Assembly (NCBI RefSeq): GCF_016785085.1
Contig: NZ_JAENHO010000014.1
Coordinates: 62,001-126,000, forward strand
Direction: 5' to 3'
DNA from: Paractinoplanes lichenicola
Lineage (GTDB): Bacteria; Actinomycetota; Actinomycetes; Mycobacteriales; Micromonosporaceae
DNA: 64,000 bases
A model generated the notes under the pieces. That model ran no database searches. It was given only the letters and a program-made list of their open reading frames with translations, and was not told the DNA's origin. Positions 50,036-58,619 of this stretch are shown piece by piece; position 1 is the first letter of the stretch; each line of letters starts with the position of its first letter. Position numbers and translations under genes: made by a program.

Positions 50036-50070
50036 CCGAAGGGGGAGCCGCCGGCTCCCCCTTCGGCGTT
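50036..50070 (+). terminator. Rho-independent terminator after the FVD pair
   Basis: CGAAGGGGGAGCC pairs with GGCTCCCCCTTCG around a short loop, then GCGTT. Confidence 0.82.
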
Positions 50071-50081
50071 AGCGTTCAGGT

Positions 50082-51080
50082 GTGCGCGCCGACCGTCTGC
50101 TCTCGCTCCTGCTGCTGTTGCAGACCCGTGGGCGGATGACGGCGCAAGACCTGGCCGACGAGCTCGAGGTCTCGGTGCGCACCGTCTATCGCGACGTCGA
50201 GTCGCTCGGGGCGGCGGGCGTGCCGGTCTATGCCGACCGCGGCCCGGCCGGCGGCTATCAGCTGCTCGACGGCTATCGGACCCGGCTCACCGGGCTGACC
50301 TCGGACGAGGCGGGCACGCTGTTCCTGGCCGGGATGCCCGGTCCGGCCGCCGAACTGGGCCTCGGGTCGGTGCTGGCGGCGGCGCAGCTCAAACTGCGGG
50401 CGTCGCTGCCGGGCGAGCTCGCCGACCGGGCCGACCGCGTACGGGAAAGGTTTCATCTCGACGCACCCGGGTGGTTCCGCGGCGACGAGCCGACCCCCTA
50501 CCTGTCGGTCGTGGCCGACGCGGTGTGGAGCGGGCGCGTGCTCGAGGTCCGCTACCGCCGCTGGAAGACGCCGCGCGAGGTCACCCGGACGCTGCACCCG
50601 CTGGGCGTCGTGCTCAAGGCCGGACGGTGGTATCTGGTGGCCGCCGCCGGCGCCAGGACCACCGCCTATCGCGTGTCGAGCATCCTCGAGGCGGAGCTGC
50701 TGGACGAGACCGCGTCGCGGCCCGCCGACTTCGATCTGGCCGGCTTCTGGCGGGAGTGGACCGAGCGCTACGAGCAGAGCGTCTACACCGCGACGGCCAC
50801 CGTCCGGATGACGGCCGCGGCGCTGACCCGGATGGCGTACGTCTTCCCGCCCGAGATGTCGCGGGTCGCGCGGGCCGAGGCCGGGCCGCCCGACGACTCG
50901 GGCCTGCTGGTCACCCGGGTGCCGATCGAGTCGATCAAGCACGGGCACATCGAGCTGCTCAAGCTGGGCGCCGAGGCCGAGGTGCTCGACCCGCCCGAGC
51001 TGCGCGAATGCTTCGAGGCGACGGCCCGGGGGCTGGCCACGACCTACTTGCCGGAACGCTCGCCGGCGAAGCCCGCGTAG
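50082..51080 (+). CDS. WYL-domain transcriptional regulator (YafY-like)
   Basis: 332 residues from GTG 50082. HTH_11 winged helix (LLSLLLLLQTRGRMTAQDLA, VSVRTVYRDVESLGAAG) precedes the WYL domain (EVRYRRWKTPREVTRTLHPL, LKAGRWYLVAAAGA, YRVSSILEAEL) and a WCX-like C-terminal part. WYL domains bind nucleic acid or nucleotide ligands. The stop overlaps the convergent Ser/Thr/Pro-rich gene by 37 bp. No obvious regulated partner. Confidence 0.9.
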   Translation: MRADRLLSLLLLLQTRGRMTAQDLADELEVSVRTVYRDVESLGAAGVPVYADRGPAGGYQLLDGYRTRLTGLTSDEAGTLFLAGMPGPAAELGLGSVLAAAQLKLRASLPGELADRADRVRERFHLDAPGWFRGDEPTPYLSVVADAVWSGRVLEVRYRRWKTPREVTRTLHPLGVVLKAGRWYLVAAAGARTTAYRVSSILEAELLDETASRPADFDLAGFWREWTERYEQSVYTATATVRMTAAALTRMAYVFPPEMSRVARAEAGPPDDSGLLVTRVPIESIKHGHIELLKLGAEAEVLDPPELRECFEATARGLATTYLPERSPAKPA

Positions 51081-51556
51081 GTGCCGTCCTCGTCCGGGAC
51101 GTCGTCGCCGGGCGTCGCGGGCGGGCTCGTCTCCTCGTCGACCGGGGGCTCGGTGGTCTCACCGGTCTCGGACGGCTCGCTCGTCGGCTCCGTCGTGGAC
51201 TCGGTCGGCGGGTAACTCGGCGTCTTGGTCGTCGTGGTCGGCTCGGCCGCCGGCGACGTGGTGGACGGCGCCGGCTCGGAGCTGGCGCTGGGCGACGGCT
51301 TGGCCGAGGGTGAGGTGGTCAGCGGGATGACGTGGCCGCGTGGCTCGGTGGCCGGGCTCGTGCCGGTCTGCTCGCCCGCGCCGGTGCCGCCCAGCAGCTC
51401 CTGGCCGGTCTTCTCGGTCGTGCCCTGCTCACGCACCACGGGCGGACGGACCGGGCTGTCGCCGTCGATCGCGCCGAGCTGGACGCCCATCCACAACGCG
51501 GGGCCGAGTCCGACCGCGACGATCGCGCCGAACAGCGCCAATGGCCCCCGGTCCAT
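51044..51556 (-). CDS. Membrane-anchored Ser/Thr/Pro-rich protein
   Basis: 170 residues from ATG 51556. An N-terminal hydrophobic helix (LALFGAIVAVGLGPALWMGV) is followed by ~140 residues of low-complexity, extracytoplasmic Thr/Ser/Pro/Glu sequence (TTSPSAKPSPSASSEPAPST, TESTTEPTSEPSETGETTEP). It could be a glycosylated surface stalk or a disordered spacer. No domain recognised. It overlaps the convergent WYL gene. Confidence 0.65.
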   Translation of the reverse strand: MDRGPLALFGAIVAVGLGPALWMGVQLGAIDGDSPVRPPVVREQGTTEKTGQELLGGTGAGEQTGTSPATEPRGHVIPLTTSPSAKPSPSASSEPAPSTTSPAAEPTTTTKTPSYPPTESTTEPTSEPSETGETTEPPVDEETSPPATPGDDVPDEDGTYAGFAGERSGK

Positions 51557-51759
51557 GTCTGGCCTCCCCGCCTCATTGGGATCATCCCGCCGGCTTCGGG
51601 ATTTTCTCTACCCGTTATCGGGAGCGGTAAAGCGAACGTTCCACATGGATATTGTGACCTCACGTGACGAATCGTTCACTCTTTGGTCGCCTATGCGACC
51701 CCGCCCGCCAAGTAGCACGGACCGCCGGCGCGAGCAGTTCACTTTGATGATGGGCGGGC

Positions 51760-53658
51760 TCAGCGGGTGCGAGTGAGGAACGCCACAGCGTCGTCGAGGG
51801 CGGCCCAGCCGCCGGGCAGCTCCTCGGAGTCCAGAGTGGAGCGCACGGTCAGGGTGCCGCCGTCGCGCAGGTTGATCTCCCACGAGCGGCGGCCGTTGCG
51901 GGTGGCCGAGGCCGTGGCGACGTCGGCGAACGGCACGAACCGGTTGTCGGTCTTCTCCAATGTCGCCGTGGCGGTGGCGGTGGCGGCCGGAGCGGGCTCG
52001 GGGGCCGGGGAGCCGTCGGGCAGGACGCCGTCGGTGGCCAGCCGGGTCAGCCGGCGCTTCGACTCGTGATGGCGGGTGCGCGGCAGCGCGGGCACGAGCA
52101 ACAGCCCGGTCTCGAGCACCAGCAGGTCGGTGCGGGCGCCGTCGACCTGCACGCCGACCACACCGCCGAGCACCGGGACGCGGGCCGAGTGGTGACGCGC
52201 GGTCGACGCCGACGCCGTGAGGTCGACCCCGATCGAGGTCAGCCAGGCCCGGACCTCCCCGACCGTGGCCGGGTCGCCGGCGGCCTCGGCGGGCTCCTGA
52301 AGCTCCAGATAGGACCCGTCGATCACGACCAGCTCGGCCGTGCCCGTCCAGCTGTGCCGCCAGCGGGCCACGCCGCTGTGCAGGGCGGCCAGCGCCAGCA
52401 GGAGCGCGATCAGGTCGGTGATCCGCCCGGACACCTCGTCGGCCGGCAGGTCGTCGAAGACCGTCTCGGCGACCTTGCGCAGGCGGCCGTCGGCGGCCAG
52501 GTCGAGCACGTCGGCCGCCCCGGTCACCGGCGCGCCGGCGGCGCGGGACAGCGCCCGCAGCGACGCGTCGGCCTCGCGCTCCATCTCGGCGATGCGGGCC
52601 ACGCCGAAGAACTCGTCCCACCCGACGACGGCGCGGGCGCCGACCGGGAACGCGACCGCCTGCAGCGCGCGGCCCAGGCCCGGCAGGTCGGGCACCAGCT
52701 CGCCGGCCGGCCGGCCGGGCTGCTCCGGCCCCTCGGGGGTGATCTCGGCCAGCGCGGCCAGGCGCTCGGCCAACGGCGGATGCGGATCCCACTCCCCCGG
52801 CGGCTCGGGCTCACGGCCCCGCAACGCGGTCATGTCGTCGCCGCGGGCGGCCAGCATCCGCAGGAAGCCGCCGAAGACGTCGTCGGGCACGAGACCGGTC
52901 TGCCAGCCGGGACTGAGATATTCGGCGTGGAAGAGCTGCTGCATCGCCTCGAGGGCGGGGCCGTCGCGGAGCACGGCGGCCGCGGCGTGCGGACCCGCGA
53001 AACCGGCCGCGACCCGGTCGGCGGCCAGCTCCTGCGCGTGGCTGAACGGGGTGTCAACCGCCCTGTACCACCGGGCCCACGCCCTGAGCAGCGGGCCGGC
53101 CGGGCTGCGGCGCGGGATGCGCGGGACGATCCGGCCCAGGGCCAGCCGGCCGCGCCGGGCCATCGGGGCGAACCGGCCCCCCAGCGCCGGTGAGCCGTGG
53201 GCCAGCTCGTGGGCGACCACCGCCCGGACGCGGGACTCGTCCCACGCCTGCAGCAGCGGCAGGCCCAGATAGAGCTCGCGGGGACCGCCGGCCAGACCGC
53301 CCAGGCGCAGCCGTTGCGCGACGGTGGCGGTGGCACCGGCCACGATCGTCACGCCCGCGGGCGGCTTCACCCCGGCGGCGAGGGCGGCGTCGTCGATCAT
53401 CGTCCACAGGGCGGGCGCGTGCTGGCGCAGCACGGGCACCCCGGCCGGGAGCGGGCGGCGCAGCCGCAGGGCGCGCACGGTCGCCCACCAGAGCAGGCCG
53501 GCCACGGCGATCACCAGCGGCACCGCGACCTGCAGGGCCAACTCGCCGGGCAGCGGCTCGAGCACCAGCAGCACGACCACCAGGACGGCGGCGACCTGCG
53601 CCCAGGCCACCGCCAGGAAGCCGGCCAGCATCGCCGCGGACCTCAAGCCTGGTCGCAC
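51760..53658 (-). CDS. M48-like membrane metalloprotease
   Basis: 632 residues. Two N-terminal membrane helices (VAWAQVAAVLVVVLLVLEPL and LQVAVPLVIAVAGLLWWATV). The zinc motif VVAHELAHGS (HExxH) is near residue 150, and the third ligand is likely the Glu in HAQELAADRVAAGF near 213. The C-terminal half (about 300-632) has no recognised domain and contains ATATATATLEKTDNRFV and a last segment SWEINLRDGGTLTVRSTLDS. A short ATA repeat is also seen. A protein quality-control or regulatory role is possible; the substrate is unknown. Confidence 0.8.
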   Translation of the reverse strand: MRPGLRSAAMLAGFLAVAWAQVAAVLVVVLLVLEPLPGELALQVAVPLVIAVAGLLWWATVRALRLRRPLPAGVPVLRQHAPALWTMIDDAALAAGVKPPAGVTIVAGATATVAQRLRLGGLAGGPRELYLGLPLLQAWDESRVRAVVAHELAHGSPALGGRFAPMARRGRLALGRIVPRIPRRSPAGPLLRAWARWYRAVDTPFSHAQELAADRVAAGFAGPHAAAAVLRDGPALEAMQQLFHAEYLSPGWQTGLVPDDVFGGFLRMLAARGDDMTALRGREPEPPGEWDPHPPLAERLAALAEITPEGPEQPGRPAGELVPDLPGLGRALQAVAFPVGARAVVGWDEFFGVARIAEMEREADASLRALSRAAGAPVTGAADVLDLAADGRLRKVAETVFDDLPADEVSGRITDLIALLLALAALHSGVARWRHSWTGTAELVVIDGSYLELQEPAEAAGDPATVGEVRAWLTSIGVDLTASASTARHHSARVPVLGGVVGVQVDGARTDLLVLETGLLLVPALPRTRHHESKRRLTRLATDGVLPDGSPAPEPAPAATATATATLEKTDNRFVPFADVATASATRNGRRSWEINLRDGGTLTVRSTLDSEELPGGWAALDDAVAFLTRTR

Positions 53659-53687
53659 CTTGCCCCCATTTCATCGACGCGCGCCTA

Positions 53688-53850
53688 GGTCCTGTCTCGC
53701 AGTTGGGGTGGGTGCGAGGCCGGGTCCAGATTTCGTCTGGTGGTGGCCCGGGGAAGCCTGGCTCCCGGTGTTGGAACCTGGCTTTCCCGGGACGCCGCCA
53801 GGCGGGATCTGGGCCCTGCCGCAGCCCCGCCCCAACTGCGAGACAGGGCC
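53688..53850. mobile_element. 163-bp palindromic MITE-like element
   Basis: The ends are GGTCCTGTCTCGCAGTTGGG on the left and its reverse complement with one change on the right (53688-53708 and 53830-53850). The whole interior folds back too, giving arms of ~75 bases that differ mostly by C/T changes, around a loop near 53770. TA flanks both ends (53686-53687 and 53851-53852), as for IS5/IS630-type target duplications. No coding capacity. Confidence 0.75.
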
Positions 53851-53963
53851 TAAGGGTAGGACGGCCCTCCGACGGAAACCGCAGACGCGGAGTCCGACAG
53901 CGGGAAAAATAAGGAAGATTTTTGAGCCTGTTTCGCGCAGTCACGCGGGGGGATACGGACTGT

Positions 53964-55160
53964 ATGGCGCTTCTCGACCAGACCCTGGCGTTCGGGACGA
54001 AGGGGTATGCCTGGCTCCCCGACCTTCGCCGCCGCAGCCACGGCCGGCCCGTGCCGATGCGGTTCGGCGGGCAGCCCGCCGTCGCGATCAGCGGCCCCGA
54101 CGCGGCCCGGTTCTTCTACGACCGCGGACACCTCGAGCGGCACACAGCCCTGCCCGCCCCCGTGGTCGACACGCTGTTCGGCCGGGGCGTGCACACGCTC
54201 GACGGTGAGGCCCACCGCACCCGCAAGGCGCTGTTCGTCGAGCTGCTGATGCACGAGGACGGCGTCGACACGCTGGCCTCGCTGGCCGGCAAGATCTTCG
54301 ACGAGGCGGCCGACGGCTGGCGCGGCGGCGGCCCGGTGTCGCTCTTCGACGAGACGACCCGGGTGCTCGCCGACGCGGCGGCGCGGTGGACCGGCGTACC
54401 GGATGATGATGGGCTGGCCGGTGACCTGGTGGCCATGGTCGACGGCTTCGCGACGCTGGGGCCCCGTCACCTGCGGGCCCGGATCGCGCGGCTGCGTCGC
54501 GAGCGGCAGCTGGCCAAACTCATCGACACCGCACGCCGGCAGGAACCCACGGACAACCCGGTGTCGCGGATCGCCCACCACCTCGAGAACGGTTATCTGC
54601 TCGACTCGCGCAGCGCGGCCGTCGAACTGATCAACATCATCCGCCCGACGACGGCCGTGGCATGGCTCGTGGCGTTCGCCGGACACGCGCTCGACCGCTG
54701 GCCCGGGACGCGGGCCCGCCTTCGGGCCGGCGACGAGGACTACACGCTGGCCTTCGTGCAGGAGGTGCGGCGGTTCTATCCGTTCGCGCCGTTCCTGGGT
54801 GGTCGCGCCCGCCGTGACCTGCACTTCCAGCGTACGGAGATCCCGAAGGGCACGCTCGTGCTGCTCGACGTCTATGGGCAGCACCACGACCCGCGGGTCT
54901 GGCCCGAGCCGTACGAGTTCCGGCCGGAACGCTTCCTCGACCGGCCGGTCGGGGAATTCGAGCTGATCCCGCAGGGCGGCGGCGACCCACGGGCGGGCCA
55001 CCGCTGCCCGGGCGAGAAGATCACGGTCGCGGTGCTGGGGACGCTGGCGCAACGGCTGGCCAAGCTCGACTACTACATGCCGCCGCAGAACACGGGCATC
55101 GACCTGAGCCGCGTGCCGGCCCGCCCCCGCAGCGGAATCGAGATCGTCGTCCCCCAATAG
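53964..55160 (+). CDS. CYP152-type cytochrome P450 peroxygenase
   Basis: 398 residues from ATG 53964; a TTG at 53922 is an alternative. The sequence follows CYP152 fatty-acid peroxygenases (Bacillus CypC, SPalpha): FVQEVRRFYPFAPFLGGRAR, VLLDVYGQHHDPRVWPEPYE, FRPERFLDRP, IPQGGGDPRAGHRCPGEKIT with the heme Cys near 347, and NIIRPTTAVAWLVAF carrying the Arg (about 226) that binds the substrate carboxylate. These enzymes use hydrogen peroxide to hydroxylate or decarboxylate fatty acids, without a redox partner. None is encoded nearby. The gene is flanked by a MITE-like element and a tandem repeat. Confidence 0.9.
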   Translation: MALLDQTLAFGTKGYAWLPDLRRRSHGRPVPMRFGGQPAVAISGPDAARFFYDRGHLERHTALPAPVVDTLFGRGVHTLDGEAHRTRKALFVELLMHEDGVDTLASLAGKIFDEAADGWRGGGPVSLFDETTRVLADAAARWTGVPDDDGLAGDLVAMVDGFATLGPRHLRARIARLRRERQLAKLIDTARRQEPTDNPVSRIAHHLENGYLLDSRSAAVELINIIRPTTAVAWLVAFAGHALDRWPGTRARLRAGDEDYTLAFVQEVRRFYPFAPFLGGRARRDLHFQRTEIPKGTLVLLDVYGQHHDPRVWPEPYEFRPERFLDRPVGEFELIPQGGGDPRAGHRCPGEKITVAVLGTLAQRLAKLDYYMPPQNTGIDLSRVPARPRSGIEIVVPQ

Positions 55161-55293
55161 GCCCTCCCCACCGCACCACAGGGGGCTGGCCAAGAAAATA
55201 CGCCCCGCAAACCCGGCAAATCGACTTATCCACAGGCGTCGGGCCGTGATTTGCGGGACATTTTCCGAGTCGATCTCGCCGCTGCGGGATCCA

Positions 55294-55480
55294 GGCGTGA
55301 TCGCAAACCATGAGCCGACCTCGCGGCCGTGCGACCCCCGGCGTGATCGCGAAACCAAGAGCCGACCTCGCAGCCGCGCAACCCCCGGCGTGATCGCGAA
55401 ACCAAGAGCCGACCTCGCAGCCGCGCAACCCCGGCGTGATCGCGAAACCATGAGCCGGCCGCGCGACCAGGCGTGATCGC
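55294..55480. repeat. ~46-bp tandem repeat, five starts
   Basis: GGCGTGATCGC begins at 55294, 55340, 55387, 55433 and 55470. The middle copies continue with GAAACCAAGAGCCGACCTCG and differ by a few bases. It fills most of the gene-free spacer 55161-55531. A perfect TTATCCACA box sits just before it at 55226-55234. It is not a CRISPR array, because units are contiguous. Confidence 0.9.
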
Positions 55481-55531
55481 GTACCGCGCCGATCTCGGGG
55501 CGGCGAGATTTGGGCACGGTCGCGAGCCGGG

Positions 55532-56989
55532 CTACTTCCAGTCGATCTCCGGGGAGCGGTGGAAGTTGACGCCCTGCGCCGCGAAGCGGGGCCCGAACTC
55601 GGCCAGCCGGCTGCGGAACGACGGCCAAGAACGGTCGGCCCGGGGCGTCCAGCCGATCTCGGCGATCGCGGCCAGGCGCGGGAACGCCATGTACTCCACG
55701 TCGGCCAGGCTGCGCAGTGTTTCGGACCACAGCGGGGCCTCGACGCCGAGCAGTGACTCCTCGCCCACGCCGGGCAGGCGGTCGGCCGGGTCCCACTCGT
55801 ACGAGCGCTCGACCCCGAGCAGGCCCGCCCAGTCCAGGCCGAGCGGGCTCGACTCGTCGTACTTCATGTCGAGGTAGCTGCGGTCGGCCGGCGACATGAT
55901 CACCTGATGTCCGCTCTCGGCGGCCCGGGCGACACCGTCGTCGGCGGGCTCGATCCGCCAATACTGCGGGACCGCGCTGGGCGGCAGCTCGACCGCGGCC
56001 ATCTCGTGCCAGCCGATCGCCCGCTTGCCGTATTTTCCGGCCAGCGGCAATACACGCGTCATGAACGTCCGGTAGTCCTCGGCCGTCGTGCTCAGCGCCT
56101 CGTCGCCGCCGATGTGCAGGAACGGGCCGGAGGTCAGGCCGGCCACCACCCGGATCACGTCCTCGACGAAGGCGTACGTCTCCTCCTTGTCGGCGCACAG
56201 CGAGGAATAGCCCACCTCGGCGTCGGTGCGCGGCTGCACGGGCTCGCCGTCGCAGGTCAGCTCGGGGTAGGCGACCTGAGCGGCGTTGACGTGACCGGGC
56301 AAGTCGATCTCGGGCACGATCGTGACGAACCGCGTTTCCCCGTACGCCACCAGGTCCGCATACTCCCGAGCGGTGAGGAAACCCGGGCCCTGGCCGTCGA
56401 TCCCGGTGCCCTCGCCCCCGCTGACCTCGGTGAGCCGCGGCCAACCCTCGATCTCGAGCCGCCAGCCCTGGTCGTCGGTGAGGTGCAGGTGCAGGTGGTT
56501 GATCTTGAACTGGGCGATCGTGTCGATGTAGGACCGGATGTCGGCCGGGCCGTAGAAGTGCCGGGCCAGGTCGAGCATCGTGCCGCGGTAGGCGAAGCGC
56601 GGCTCGTCCTCGATCCGCCCACCGGGCAGCACGACCTCGACCTGGACAGCCGTCTCGGGCAGCAGCTGGCGCAGCGTCTGCAGGCCGGCGAACAGGCCCT
56701 GCGCGGCGGGCGCGCTCAGGGTCACGCCGTCGGCCGCGATGTCGAGCCGGTACGACTCCGGGGACTTCGCCTCGTCGACGGTCTCGTCGAGCCGCAGCCG
56801 GATCGCGCCGTCCTCGTCGCGGGGCACCGGGAAGCCGGTGACCCGGCGCAGCAGCCCGGCCAGTTCGTCGGCGACGGCAGCGGCCGCGGGGGCGGCGCTC
56901 ACCGACACACCGGCGGTGACCCGGAAGTCGGCGGTCGCGTCGGGCCGGACCGACACGGGCAGCGGAATGACGTCACCGAGTTGTCTCAT
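55532..56989 (-). CDS. GH20 beta-N-acetylhexosaminidase
   Basis: 485 residues from ATG 56989. An N-terminal GH20b domain (about 20-120) precedes the catalytic barrel: YRGTMLDLARHFYGPADIRS, HLHLHLTDDQGWRLEIEGWP, ETRFVTIVPEIDLPGHVNAA and the catalytic Asp-Glu in FLHIGGDEALSTT (about 292). Tyr/Trp residues in YEWDP and LGVEAPLWSETL complete the pocket. No signal peptide, so cytoplasmic. It removes terminal GlcNAc from chitin-derived or wall-derived saccharides. Divergent from the GNAT gene. Confidence 0.93.
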   Translation of the reverse strand: MRQLGDVIPLPVSVRPDATADFRVTAGVSVSAAPAAAAVADELAGLLRRVTGFPVPRDEDGAIRLRLDETVDEAKSPESYRLDIAADGVTLSAPAAQGLFAGLQTLRQLLPETAVQVEVVLPGGRIEDEPRFAYRGTMLDLARHFYGPADIRSYIDTIAQFKINHLHLHLTDDQGWRLEIEGWPRLTEVSGGEGTGIDGQGPGFLTAREYADLVAYGETRFVTIVPEIDLPGHVNAAQVAYPELTCDGEPVQPRTDAEVGYSSLCADKEETYAFVEDVIRVVAGLTSGPFLHIGGDEALSTTAEDYRTFMTRVLPLAGKYGKRAIGWHEMAAVELPPSAVPQYWRIEPADDGVARAAESGHQVIMSPADRSYLDMKYDESSPLGLDWAGLLGVERSYEWDPADRLPGVGEESLLGVEAPLWSETLRSLADVEYMAFPRLAAIAEIGWTPRADRSWPSFRSRLAEFGPRFAAQGVNFHRSPEIDWK

Positions 56990-57030
56990 CGTGGGAGCGC
57001 TCACGATGACGAACAATAAACTGTCTTTCC

Positions 57031-57564
57031 ATGTCGATCACGACCCGTCGCGCCGGAGATGCCGACACCGAAATGCTGCACGATCTGGCCGGACGGACAT
57101 TCGGCCTGGCCTGCCCGCCCGGCACCCGGCAGGAGGACATCGACGCGTTCGTCGCGACCCACCTGTCAGTAGCGAGCTTCCAGGGCTATCTGGCCGACCC
57201 GGGACGCGTCCTGCTGCTGGTGCTGCGGGACGGCGTACCGGTGGGCTATTCGATGCTCGTCAGCGGCCCGATCCAGGATCCGGACGTGGCCGCGGTGATC
57301 GACGACCGGGTCAGCGTCGAGCTGAGCAAGTGCTACGTGGCGCCGGAGCAGCACGGCTCGGGCACCGCCGCCGCGCTGATGACCGACACCCTGGCCGCGG
57401 CGGGCGAGACGGGCGCCGCGTTCTGCTGGCTGGGCGTCAACCAGCAGAACGTACGGGCGGCCAAGTTCTACGCCAAGAACGGCTTCGAGATCGTCGGCAC
57501 CAAGCGCTTCCTGGTCGGCAGCGAGTGGCACAACGACCACATCCGCCGCCGGGCGCTGCCCTGA
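57031..57564 (+). CDS. GNAT-family N-acetyltransferase
   Basis: 177 residues from ATG 57031. GNAT motif A is visible in VELSKCYVAPEQHGSGTAAA, LMTDTLAAAGETGAAFCWLG, with NQQNVRAAKFYAKNGFEIVG as motif B. The start has no clear ribosome binding site, so it may be leaderless. The acceptor substrate is unknown. It is convergent with the SGNH gene, stops 2 bp apart. Confidence 0.88.
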   Translation: MSITTRRAGDADTEMLHDLAGRTFGLACPPGTRQEDIDAFVATHLSVASFQGYLADPGRVLLLVLRDGVPVGYSMLVSGPIQDPDVAAVIDDRVSVELSKCYVAPEQHGSGTAAALMTDTLAAAGETGAAFCWLGVNQQNVRAAKFYAKNGFEIVGTKRFLVGSEWHNDHIRRRALP

Positions 57565-57565
57565 T

Positions 57566-58318
57566 TCACGCCGGGCTGACGTCGGCCCAGTCGAGAAACT
57601 TGCCCGTACGGAAGTCGCCGGACGACTGCCCCCGGATGCGGCGGGTGAGCCAGGGCAGCACGTGCTCCCGGTAGTAGCGAGCCTCGGCCAGCACCCGGCG
57701 CGCCTCGGCCGGGCCCGGATCGATCACGTGCGCGGCCCGCTCGTAGCCCAGCGCGTTGAGCACCAGGCCGGCCACCCGGGTGTGCCCGGCCGTGTTGAGA
57801 TGCAGGCGGTCGGCCGACCAGTAACCGGGCTTGCGGAGCTCGGCGTCGTGGAAGGCGTCGACGAGCGTGATGTCGTACCGCTTGGCCAGCGCGATCGCCG
57901 ACTGGGTGAGCTCCTCGCCGCGGCGGCGCATGCGGTTGCCCATGGGCAGGCGGTCGGACGGGTCGGCCCCGCTGAGCAACACCATGCGCACGCCGGCCTC
58001 GGTGCAGCGCCGGACGGCCTGCTCGGTCAGCCCGGCCAGCCGTTGCATGTCGCCACCGGGTCGCATCATGTCGTTGCCGCCACCGGCCAGCGTCAGCATC
58101 GTGGGCCGCGGCGACAGGGCCAGCGCCGCCTCGAGCTGCTCGTGAACGATCGGCCCGAGCAGCCGGCCCCGGATCGCCAGGTTCGCATACTGCACCGTCT
58201 CACCCGTCCCGGCAGCCAACCCGGCGGCGACGAGGTCGGCCCACCCGCGCACCGAGCCGTCGGGCTGCTCGTCGCCCACACCCTCGGTGAAACTGTCCCC
58301 GATCGCCACGTACCGCAT
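57566..58318 (-). CDS. SGNH/GDSL hydrolase
   Basis: 250 residues from ATG 58318, with AAAGGTG upstream. Catalytic blocks: Ser in AIGDSFTEGVGD, Gly in NLAIRGRLLGP, Asn in LAGGGNDMMRPG and the Asp-x-x-His in SADRLHLNTAGHTRVAGLVL. A cytoplasmic esterase/lipase-like enzyme. The substrate is unknown. Family members are common in this group. Confidence 0.9.
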   Translation of the reverse strand: MRYVAIGDSFTEGVGDEQPDGSVRGWADLVAAGLAAGTGETVQYANLAIRGRLLGPIVHEQLEAALALSPRPTMLTLAGGGNDMMRPGGDMQRLAGLTEQAVRRCTEAGVRMVLLSGADPSDRLPMGNRMRRRGEELTQSAIALAKRYDITLVDAFHDAELRKPGYWSADRLHLNTAGHTRVAGLVLNALGYERAAHVIDPGPAEARRVLAEARYYREHVLPWLTRRIRGQSSGDFRTGKFLDWADVSPA

Positions 58319-58619
58319 CCCGCCGCACCTTTCCGCCGCGACCCGCCCCCGCGAACCGCTCCCACTACGCATCGCCCCGGCCGAACTCACCCGAGGCACA
58401 TCGGCCGAGGCTATCGAAACTCTTCGTGCCGAACCCGCCTTCGCGACCAGAGTCATACCCACCCGTGCACCCCGGCCCCGACCACCCGAGCCGCACGCGG
58501 GTTGACGGGGTGGCGCGGGTGGGACGCCCCGTCGGCCGAGCAGCGCGACCGCCGCCGCGGACCATGTGCAGCTCGCGCCGGTCGGGCAGCCATGGGCGCG
58601 GCCGCTATGCGGACGGGGC

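Noticed and set aside
42749..55160. Biosynthetic gene cluster hypothesis based on a SARP, a P450 and exporters
   Set aside because: No PKS, NRPS, terpene, RiPP or other core enzyme is present; the genes are spread among unrelated functions.
55226..55234. Possible replication origin because of the TTATCCACA box
   Set aside because: A single box, with no cluster and no dnaA/dnaN/recF genes nearby.
55294..55480. Possible CRISPR array
   Set aside because: The units are contiguous and about 46 bp with no unique spacers, and no cas genes are present. The same holds for the 29-bp array at 19273-19389.
53850..56444. Very long open frame (over 850 codons) on the minus strand across the P450 gene
   Set aside because: It lies antisense to a clear CYP152 gene and reads as Arg/Pro/Gly-rich shadow sequence, as expected from high-GC codon bias.
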